Source: an uncultured Agathobaculum sp.
Lineage (GTDB): Bacteria > Bacillota > Clostridia > Oscillospirales > Butyricicoccaceae
DNA length: 34,527 nt
Direction of reading: 5' to 3'
Assembly (NCBI RefSeq): GCF_944380975.1
Contig: NZ_CALWJK010000022.1
Span: forward strand, 1 to 34,527
Shown: positions 24,047 to 30,550 of the stretch, piece after piece
Numbering within the stretch: the first letter of the stretch is position 1
Layout of the letters: each line of letters begins with the position of its first letter
The notes under the pieces: model-generated
Told to the model about the DNA's origin: nothing
Seen by the model: only the letters and a program-made list of their open reading frames with translations
The model's database searches: none
Position numbers and translations under genes: made by a program

Positions 24047-24201
24047 CTCCCTTCAGATGTATTCGCAGGAGTTGCAGGTCCGGGCTGATGGGATTCGGAT
24101 GCATCATGCGGCGTAAAAACATAAAAAAGGTGGCTGTTACAGCCACCTTTTTCTTTGTATCGTCCCATATTTCAGAACGCCGCCTGGGGAGTATACCAAG
24201 A
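24047..24201 (+). repeat. backbone gene 3'-end repeat, copy 3 (decayed)
   Basis: The sequence matches 14305-14460 with scattered substitutions: the last 23 codons of the 13385 gene (LQMYSQELQVRADGIRMHHA), its stop, the GGTGGCTGT terminator stem (24124-24137 with 24139-24152, followed by Ts) and about 45 bases beyond (TATTTCAGAACGCCGCCTGG). The terminator is still perfect, so the copy may remain functional as a transcription stop. Confidence 0.8.
24124..24155 (+). terminator. intrinsic terminator within gene-end repeat copy 3
   Basis: AAAAAGGTGGCTGT (24124-24137) pairs perfectly with 24139-24152 around a one-base loop. Compensating A/T differences relative to 14378-14416 preserve the stem. 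Confidence 0.8.
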
Positions 24202-24444
24202 AAGTTAAGATAACTCTTGCTCGTTCGTGCTATGTGCTCTGTGGCAGTTACCTATCATTACTTCTTGAAAGATAAAGCAAACGGCAGCCTTGAAATGGTA
24301 CTTTCAAAATCGCCGTTCATTTGGTAACGTCTAATTAAAGCACAACAGACTTTGACCTCGAATCAATGGTTTTTTATATGTCGTCTCGTTGGCAGTTTGG
24401 ACTCTCTATGCATAGACATCTACGTATCTTCCGGCATCTATTGT

Positions 24445-24650
24445 CTTGAAGGAAGATTCCTGCGCTTTTTGCATATCATTTGACTCTGTTTTTTGAGATA
24501 TTGAATTTGCTTTTCAATTTCTTTAATTTGTTTTTCTAGCTTTTCTTATTTCTCGTTATCTTCATAATGAACAGCTTTCTGCTTTTCGGTTTCCAGGCTC
24601 TGTGATTTCTGCTCCAAGGACTGGATTTTTGAATCGACACCAGAAATAAT
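24445..24650 (-). pseudogene. remnant of a FlxA-like coiled-coil protein
   Basis: The minus strand reads VDSKIQSLEQKSQSLETEKQ, an in-frame TAA (24546-24548), then EKLEKQIKEIEKQIQYLKKQ. The repeating KIxxLExQ / LEKQIxxIEKQI heptads resemble FlxA-like proteins of Firmicutes. There is no start with a ribosome binding site and the reading is broken. The rest of 24202-24858 shows no supported gene. Confidence 0.45.
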
Positions 24651-24858
24651 TAAGAAGTCACTTAGAGCATACATCTTCAGACGGCAGCTACAGCCTATGC
24701 ACTGCACATGTATGCGATCCAATATTAGTTCTCAGAGGATGCTGTATAGGATCCCATAGAGACCAAGTCGGAGCAGGCGCGGACATGGTGGGTGAGTTTT
24801 TTCGGAAGATAAAGGACTGCAGTCTCGAGAATAAAAGAGTTATTTTATTACGCTCCTT

Positions 24859-25527
24859 TTATTTTACTTTGTAATAGAATGTAAGCTTATATATACTGTA
24901 AAAGAAGGAACAGATAGCAGAAATCATCATGATGCAGATAATTATAGTTACAAATGGAAAGATACTATTTGTATCAATTGTATTGATGGAATAGATTGTG
25001 GCAACATTATAAACAACATTTTCATAAAATAAGTTCATTATAATGCGAGATATTGTATTGGCAGACGAAAGCAAAATAAGGTATAGATAAATTAGTATAA
25101 TACCTGTGATGTGTATGCAGGTTGTGGCTTTACATATCCAAGCTGTAACAATATTTTTTGTAGTAAATTGTAGTAAGATCGCAATAATCATATAAATCAA
25201 AATAATGCATATCATCCAACCGAATGTAATATTTTGATCCGTAAATAGGATCAAAGCTAAAATAATGATAATAGGGGTATTAAGTTTGTCAATAGCTGAA
25301 TGAATCGAACTATTAATGTTGAAGTCATTTATATGTTTTTTCTTATTAGTTATATATGTGTAAGGGAGATGAGTTAATAATATTGAACAGAAAAGTATGA
25401 GCGAAATAATTGTACTAATTGGAAGGGACAAATTGTCTTGTGATATGTTGACCAATTGTAGAGGTTGTGATGCAAAAAGAATAAAAAAGGAAATTAGGGA
25501 AATACGGATTATAGTTATTATCATCAT
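24859..25527 (-). CDS. polytopic membrane protein, 222 aa, very AT-rich
   Basis: About six hydrophobic segments rich in Ile, Leu and Phe (ISLISFFILFASQPLQL at the N-terminus, ILYMIIAILLQF-type stretches in the middle, ending near FFYSIYKLTFYYKVK). The start is the first of two ATGs after AGGTGAG. Codon use is far more AT-rich than the backbone operons. It lies 92 bases downstream of the secreted 194-aa protein on the same strand and is probably co-transcribed with it from 26278-26256. No family is recognised; a role in export of, or immunity to, the secreted partner is possible but unproven. Confidence 0.75.
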   Translation of the reverse strand: MMIITIIRISLISFFILFASQPLQLVNISQDNLSLPISTIISLILFCSILLTHLPYTYITNKKKHINDFNINSSIHSAIDKLNTPIIIILALILFTDQNITFGWMICIILIYMIIAILLQFTTKNIVTAWICKATTCIHITGIILIYLYLILLSSANTISRIIMNLFYENVVYNVATIYSINTIDTNSIFPFVTIIICIMMISAICSFFYSIYKLTFYYKVK

Positions 25528-25619
25528 AAAAACTCACCTATTTTATTTGCTAGACAGAGTATCCTTGTATGGAGAACTAAGCAGGACTTTTTCAAAACGT
25601 CCTGTTTATCATGAATTTA

Positions 25620-26204
25620 TTATTTAGTTTTGATATCATCTGTCAAGGTTTTTGCAGTTTCACCAAAATATCCTGTTGGCAGAGTTATAGCTGCGCCTGC
25701 AGAAAGTCGGTAGATATGATTGCTTTGCAATCCAGTAAATTCGCCATCGAATGCAAAAGCCCATGAATCAGTGTCAAAATCGGAGAAAAATTTAATGTAT
25801 TTCCCAGCAGATATATCATAGAGGTTTACAGTTACACCTGCATACGGAAGAACAATTTTCGGAGGACTGATGATGGAAGCGGTAAAATCAATAGTGTCCT
25901 TGGTCGAATTAGACGCTAGCTGGAAGTACCAATAGTATTCTTCTAAGGCATTAGTGGAAACGTCACTAGTGGTCGAAGTAGGTTCGAGCGGCATATTATT
26001 ATATACTTCTTGAATATCTTCTGGAAGGGAATAAAATTCTTCAGGTTCAAAATAGCGATAAAGATCTCCGTAAGTTGAATTATTGGTTGGCGTAAATCCT
26101 TCCACGTCCTCCGAAGTATTAACAGCACCTGCCGTTACAAGTGCAGATGATAAGATAGTGGTTAGACACAGGAATGCGGAGAAAAGACGAGATAATTTTT
26201 TCAT
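25620..26204 (-). CDS. secreted protein of unknown function, 194 aa
   Basis: A Sec-type signal peptide, MKKLSRLFSAFLCLTTILSS, runs to a cleavage site near ALVTAGA-VN (about residue 27). The mature part has no cysteine. Its first half is acidic and disordered (DLYRYFEPEEFYSLPEDIQE). Its second half is beta-rich (VLPYAGVTVNLYDISAGKYI; NHIYRLSAGAAITLPTGYFG), like a small extracellular beta-sandwich. The start follows AGAGGA. It has its own promoter with an operator-like palindrome and is followed by a membrane-protein gene. The low GC content points to recent transfer. The family is not recognised. Confidence 0.8.
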   Translation of the reverse strand: MKKLSRLFSAFLCLTTILSSALVTAGAVNTSEDVEGFTPTNNSTYGDLYRYFEPEEFYSLPEDIQEVYNNMPLEPTSTTSDVSTNALEEYYWYFQLASNSTKDTIDFTASIISPPKIVLPYAGVTVNLYDISAGKYIKFFSDFDTDSWAFAFDGEFTGLQSNHIYRLSAGAAITLPTGYFGETAKTLTDDIKTK

Positions 26205-26233
26205 GAAGATTCCTCTTTCTACATAGTAAAATG

Positions 26234-26255
26234 GCAGTTAGCATCTGCTAATTGC
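26234..26255. promoter_or_regulatory. 22-bp palindrome, operator-like, in the 5' leader of the secreted-protein gene
   Basis: GCAGTTAGCA, TC, TGCTAATTGC: the arms match at nine of ten positions. On the minus strand it directly follows the -10 hexamer, so it would cover the transcription start. Confidence 0.6.
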
Positions 26256-26283
26256 AGTATAATATATATTCCAAATTTTTCAA
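26256..26283 (-). promoter_or_regulatory. promoter of the secreted-protein/membrane-protein pair
   Basis: On the minus strand, TTGAAA (26283-26278) and TATACT (26261-26256) are separated by 16 bases. Confidence 0.65.
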
Positions 26284-26345
26284 TAGAAAGAATAACAAAT
26301 TTCTTGATTCATTTTTGTTTGAATTCATCAGAAGGAAAAATAGGA

Positions 26346-26388
26346 AACGGTTTACCTGTTTGCGCAAGGCGTGAACGGGTAAACCGTT
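26346..26388. terminator. 15-bp inverted repeat in the intergenic region
   Basis: AACGGTTTACCTGTT (26346-26360) pairs with 26374-26388 with one G-U pair; the loop is 13 bases. There is no T-run on either side, so it may be a weak terminator or a protein-binding site. Confidence 0.4.
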
Positions 26389-26540
26389 GTCTGTATGGTA
26401 AAGTGTTTATATTGACGGCACTGATCAGTCATGTTATACAATAAAAACAGAATTATTAACCTTTATCAGAGCCACTTCGGGTCTTGGTACGCCCGGTGAT
26501 ATATAGCTGCCATAGTAACCTTTGTGAATAGGAAAGTGCA

Positions 26541-27251
26541 TCACGATCCTGTAGGAGTAACCCTATATATCTTTCCCTTTAGTTGTATTAGGTTCATATA
26601 TCTTCCACCATCAGTTTTCATCATTGGTAAATCCTCTATGGCATAGGGATTATCACATGACAGCCAATCGCTCCACGCCTTATCAAAGCAATGCATTTCA
26701 GAAATGCAAAAGTCTTTCAGATGTGGTTCGAACTTTGGCCTCCACCAGTCAATAGAATGCCACATTTCCAGCGCTTCACTTTCCCAAAAAGGTTTCATTT
26801 CTTCGGGTATATTGGAATGAATTTCGTACTTCATTCCCGGAAATGCAATCGCCACCACTGCTTCTGGCTTCAGAATAGGCATAAGTACTTTTTCAAAATA
26901 TGTATCATTATTACCAAAATAGTGATAAGCATCAATGCTGAACACGCCATCAAAAAATCCCTTAGCAAAAGGCAAATGCAGTGCATCCATTTGTAACGGG
27001 ACAACCAAATTTTCTACACCCATTTCAGTAAAACGAGAAAAGTTATCATCAGGCTTTGTCCACAGATCCACAGCAAAAACCTCTACACCAAAATGTTTTG
27101 CCAAGTATATCGAACTAAGACCGCGCCCACAGCCGAGATCCAACACTCGCATCCCAGGATGTAGTTGAAGATCATGTGCCAGTTCTTGCGCAATGCACCA
27201 TGCATTTGGCCCCATCATATTCTTCTTTAAAAAGGACTGCTCCAGTTCCAT
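26541..27251 (-). CDS. class I SAM-dependent methyltransferase
   Basis: The protein has 236 aa from the ATG at 27251, which follows AGAGGAG eight bases upstream; the longer reading to 27311 lacks a ribosome binding site. The SAM-binding loop is MRVLDLGCGRGLSSIYLAKH (about residues 34-53), followed by VFAVDLW (acidic end of beta-2) and the FFDGVFSIDAYHYFGN strand. It is related to the UbiE/SmtA-type small-molecule methyltransferases; the substrate is unknown. It stands alone on the minus strand with a TATAAT-like -10 upstream and no partner genes. Confidence 0.88.
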   Translation of the reverse strand: MELEQSFLKKNMMGPNAWCIAQELAHDLQLHPGMRVLDLGCGRGLSSIYLAKHFGVEVFAVDLWTKPDDNFSRFTEMGVENLVVPLQMDALHLPFAKGFFDGVFSIDAYHYFGNNDTYFEKVLMPILKPEAVVAIAFPGMKYEIHSNIPEEMKPFWESEALEMWHSIDWWRPKFEPHLKDFCISEMHCFDKAWSDWLSCDNPYAIEDLPMMKTDGGRYMNLIQLKGKIYRVTPTGS

Positions 27252-27311
27252 TAGTAATTCTCCTCTTTTATGACTTGTTGTGACAGTTGCAAAACATATT
27301 GCATTCTGCAT

Positions 27312-27638
27312 ATAGCTTCTAACTAAACTGACAAATAATTATACCATATTCTTGCAAATACTACCATAATGGGTTTAAACTCAGTGTCTCAGACCATTGT
27401 AAGAATACTAGAGTGATATACTAAAACCATATACCCAAAGCAATACGGTAAAACATGTAAGCGATGCTTTAGATGGGACAAATACAAGAAACCAATCCTC
27501 GTCTTCGCTGCGTCCCTATGCTATACGAGCAGGTGAGGGAGATGATCGTCCGCTGCTTACAAGGTGCACACTATTTACAGACCTATTAAAACAAAGTGCT
27601 TGACTGTTATTGGGATATGCGTTTTTCGACTATTCCAA
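27312..27638. other. 327-bp intergenic region without a supported gene
   Basis: It contains a TATAAT-like hexamer on the minus strand near 27340 that could drive the methyltransferase gene. A short open stretch near 27470-27560 has no protein-like pattern that I can match. No hairpin of note. Confidence 0.4.
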
Positions 27639-28016
27639 TTAAAATTCTTTTGCATCCTGGAAAAGGCAATCTGCGCAGTGAGACCGATATTCCAGATGAC
27701 GGCTGATATATTGATTTCCCCAATCACTGAACTGCTCCAGCAAGTTGAGAAGTGTACTTCCATTGTCTGTTAACTGATACTCCACCCGCACCGGCACTTC
27801 ATTGTACTGCTTTCGGCTGACAATTCCATACTCCTCAAGATGTTTAAGCGATTGAGATAACATAACATTGGTGATTCCCGGCACAGCTCTTTTAATTTGA
27901 TTATAGCGTAGTGGCATCCCATCCTTTAGCAAACATATAATGCTCAACCGCCATTTACCACCAACAACATCCATAGCCAGACGTAGAGGACAAATTTCTG
28001 ACTGCTCCTTATTCAT
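27639..28016 (-). CDS. HxlR-family winged-helix regulator
   Basis: The protein has 125 aa. CPLRLAMDVVGGKWRLSIIC (9-28) is the family hallmark (Cys followed by GGKW). RYNQIKRAVPGITNVMLSQS (37-56) is the recognition helix region, and YQLTDNGSTLL (80-90) the wing/strand end. HxlR proteins respond to aldehydes, quinones or electrophiles, often through the N-terminal Cys, here C9. It is divergent from the flavodoxin gene with 138 bases between starts, the usual arrangement for a regulator and its target. The intergenic region holds an ATGTAC ... GTACAT inverted pair that could be its operator. Confidence 0.92.
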   Translation of the reverse strand: MNKEQSEICPLRLAMDVVGGKWRLSIICLLKDGMPLRYNQIKRAVPGITNVMLSQSLKHLEEYGIVSRKQYNEVPVRVEYQLTDNGSTLLNLLEQFSDWGNQYISRHLEYRSHCADCLFQDAKEF

Positions 28017-28071
28017 GTGATGAACCTCCCAAGGTAAGAAAAAATATACTATGTACGAAATAACTGCGTTA

Positions 28072-28099
28072 TTGAGAAAATCACTAAGACGTGTATAAT
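28072..28099 (+). promoter_or_regulatory. promoter of the flavodoxin gene
   Basis: TTGAGA (28072-28077) and TATAAT (28094-28099) are separated by 16 bases. ATGTAC upstream (28051) and GTACAT downstream (28108) of this promoter form a spaced inverted pair suited to HxlR-type control. Confidence 0.65.
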
Positions 28100-28154
28100 A
28101 AAATTAGGTACATAAATTATACCAGATATTCATAACTTATCAAGGAGGATTTAC

Positions 28155-28640
28155 ATGAAACTGGCTATTGTATACGATACACAGACAGGAAATACCGCCA
28201 AAATGGCAAAATATATTATTGAGGGTATTTCTACTGTTGATGAAGCCGAAGCGAAAGCTTTCCCGATTACCGATGTTGATGAGGAATATGTGAAAGCAAG
28301 TGATGCTCTGATTGTCGGCACGCCGACCTACAATGGATATCTTACCGCCCGCATGAAAGCTTGGTTGGAGAGCGCTCCTGCTAAGTTAAATGTTGCTGGC
28401 AAGTTGGGGGGCGCCTACGCTACAGCAGCTTTTATTCATGGGGGCGGGGATCTGGCCATCCAATGCATACTCACACACCTCATGGTAGACGGTATGATGG
28501 TGTATTCTAGTGGACAGGCGAAAGGGATGCCTGTCATTCATCTGGGACCAGTGGCAATCGCTCCTGACATAGAAACCTTCGCACACCTGTTCCGCGTCTA
28601 TGGCAAGCGCATGGCAGAACAGGTTGCAAAAATTGTTTAA
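28155..28640 (+). CDS. flavodoxin-like / WrbA-type FMN protein
   Basis: The protein has 161 aa; start after AAGGAGG. The FMN phosphate loop is YDTQTGNTAKMA (8-19, flavodoxin TxTGNT pattern), followed by DALIVGTPTYNGYLTARMKA (50-69, the typical GTPTY loop) and AAFIHGGGDLA (91-101). The length and GTPTY/GG loops fit the NAD(P)H:quinone oxidoreductase/WrbA-like branch, which reduces quinones by two electrons and protects against electrophile stress. This fits the divergent HxlR regulator. A weak hairpin lies about 35 bases downstream. Confidence 0.9.
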   Translation: MKLAIVYDTQTGNTAKMAKYIIEGISTVDEAEAKAFPITDVDEEYVKASDALIVGTPTYNGYLTARMKAWLESAPAKLNVAGKLGGAYATAAFIHGGGDLAIQCILTHLMVDGMMVYSSGQAKGMPVIHLGPVAIAPDIETFAHLFRVYGKRMAEQVAKIV

Positions 28641-28928
28641 GCGCCATATTACGCAAGAAAGGCTTTGTTTCGGAGGGAAATCTATTATTTCCTTCTCGTT
28701 CTCTCACAATCAAAGAGAATAAATGCAAAATTATACTGCTACACCAGAAAATCGCCACAAGCAATTTATACGCACATTCTGAACCATGGTTCTTGCATTT
28801 TAGGTACGAATGGATAGATGATGCAGGCAGGATACCAGCGATCGGAAACTTTACTTGCATCGATACACATAGCTTATGCAACGCTTATTATACCCGCATT
28901 TGCCGTTTTCGTTTAAAAATATCGCATT

Positions 28929-29961
28929 GTGGATGTGCGTCTCACTTGGACCACAGTAGAGATCTTTTTCGCCATTACACGGATTGCCTACCATCTGCGA
29001 CTAAACGGTGGTCCCAACCAGTACAGCACGGTGGAGGCGCATATTACGACGGATCACCAATCCTACCTGCAATGGAATAGCGAGCATTTCCTCTGCTGGG
29101 CAGAGCGGATTGGCCAGCACACCGCTGCTGTGGTACGGCTTTTTCTCTCTGTCCACAAGGTGGGGCCGTAGGACTACAAGTCTCATATTGCCTTGTGCTT
29201 TCCGGAAAAGCCGTCACTTACACCGCTTCCCCCAGCCTAAAGAGAATCTAGGCTATCCGGAAATTCGGGCAGGACAAGCCGCTCTCCTGGGTATGCTCTG
29301 GCCAGACCGTAAGATCCAAAGGCCAATAAATTCACCAGGGCCGTCGGCTACTACAAGAGGGGGAATGGGCATGCTGAGCAATGAAACGATTTGGAAACTT
29401 TGTAAAATGCGCTTGGGCGTCATGGCTGAAGACTTCTTTGCCCAACTGGGAGATACGCAGTTCTAGGTGATGCCCTTTGAGGATCTCTTTGCCATGCTGT
29501 TAGATACGGAGTGGAGCGCCAGGAGAAGTAACCGCCTGACTTATTTTATTCTCAATGCCGACTACGCTGACCCAGCCGCCTGTGTGAAGAATATCTAGTA
29601 GCTTCCGGAACGAAAGCTGAATCGGGAACATATCCTGCGGCTGGCCTCCTGTGCCTATCTCTATGCAGGGCATAATGTCATCATCCTGGGCCCCATCGGG
29701 GCTGGAGAGATCTGTCTGGCCTATGCTCTTGGTATGGTAGCCAGTTGCAGTTTTTGCTCTGTGCGGTACATCCGTCTGCCGGATCTGATGGTGGAAATGT
29801 CTGTGGCCTGAACCAACGGCGCCTACTGGGACTATATGAAAAAGCCAGGAAAGAGAAGCTGCTTATCTTTGATGAATGGTTGCTTTACATGCTCAAGGAG
29901 GCAGAAATTCGGGATATGCTAGAACTGGTAGAGGATTGGAATAAGATGGTCTCCAGCTAGA
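28929..29961 (+). mobile_element. decayed IS21-family element (istA and istB remnants)
   Basis: 28929-29171 reads as the C-terminal part of an IstA transposase (RIAYHLRLNGGPNQYSTVEA, SVHKVGP). After a frame change it goes on with KAVTYTASPSLKRI and RKFGQDKP. From the ATG at 29371 an IstB-like helper follows (MLSNETIWKLCKMRLGVMAE), broken by TAGs at 29464 and 29596, a TGA near 29809 and a frameshift near 29845, ending LVEDWNKMVSS. The IstB Walker A reads GPIGAGEI, so the essential Lys is lost. IstA lacks its N-terminus and DDE region. No terminal inverted repeats were found. The element is inactive. Confidence 0.85.
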
Positions 29962-30314
29962 TTGAGGGCGAGTCTATGCACAAGCACAAGGTTATCCCAG
30001 AGTAATTCCCTTCATGATGCCACAGTGCACCATGCTCCTGGTTGCTATGCACCATCATCCACGGTCAAGCTGCACTTTTTAAAGCGGTATACGTATTGCA
30101 AGTTTAGAATACCATAGTTGTCACTTTGTGCGATAACCGAAAGGATCGAATTTTTTATTATTTCTGCGAAAAAATTCCGTTGTTTTAGTGCAAATAGTGT
30201 TTTACCACTTGTATTTCTCATCGCAGAAAATCAGTATAATATCAAAGCTGTTGGCAACAGCAAGATAGTCATTTGTCGCGATCAAGCTCACATGATAATC
30301 GTCAAATAATAAAA
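29962..30314. other. 353-bp region between the IS21 remnant and leader copy 2
   Basis: It is AT-rich from about 30110. A GTATAAT hexamer at 30234-30240 may be part of a promoter but no -35 is well placed. The open frame 30118-30309 has no protein-like composition. No gene is supported. Confidence 0.4.
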
Positions 30315-30335
30315 CAAAGGCGAAAAATTTTCATC

Positions 30336-30364
30336 TTTATTAACGAGAGAAACCGCGCTATATT
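30336..30364 (+). promoter_or_regulatory. predicted promoter of the second backbone operon
   Basis: TTTATT (30336-30341), 17 bases, TATATT (30359-30364). It is the counterpart of 4263-4291. Confidence 0.45.
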
Positions 30365-30469
30365 AAGAGTGTAATCATGTCAGAGTAATTTTGTCAGAGT
30401 AACCCGCCCAGGGGGCAGTCTGCCTATCTGGGTTGTACAAATGCTCGAAACCTGATTCACCACACAATG

Positions 30470-30516
30470 AAGACCGTACAGAAATCCGATTTATGGATGC
30501 TGCACGGTCTTTTTTT
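30470..30516 (+). terminator. attenuator-like intrinsic terminator in leader copy 2
   Basis: Identical to 4397-4443: AAGACCGT/ACGGTCTT stem with inner CAG/CTG and ATCC/GGAT pairs, then seven Ts. It lies about 35 bases before the helicase start. A frame from the ATG at 30467 runs through it in phase with the helicase, unlike copy 1. Confidence 0.65.
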
Positions 30517-30550
30517 GTGCAAATTCAAAAAGATCGGAGGAAAAACGAAT

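Larger units (their letters stand above)
30315..30540 (+). repeat. shared operon leader, copy 2
   Basis: This is the direct repeat of 4242-4470, with 30355-30521 identical by eye to 4282-4448. It holds the same promoter pair, the same two TGTCAGAGTAA repeats (30378-30388 and 30392-30402), the same hairpin (30407-30432) and the same terminator-like structure. The last 20 bases before GGAGG differ by small indels. Confidence 0.85.

Noticed and set aside
30118-30309. 63-codon plus-strand frame before leader copy 2
   Set aside because: No ribosome binding site, no protein-like pattern; AT-rich intergenic sequence.
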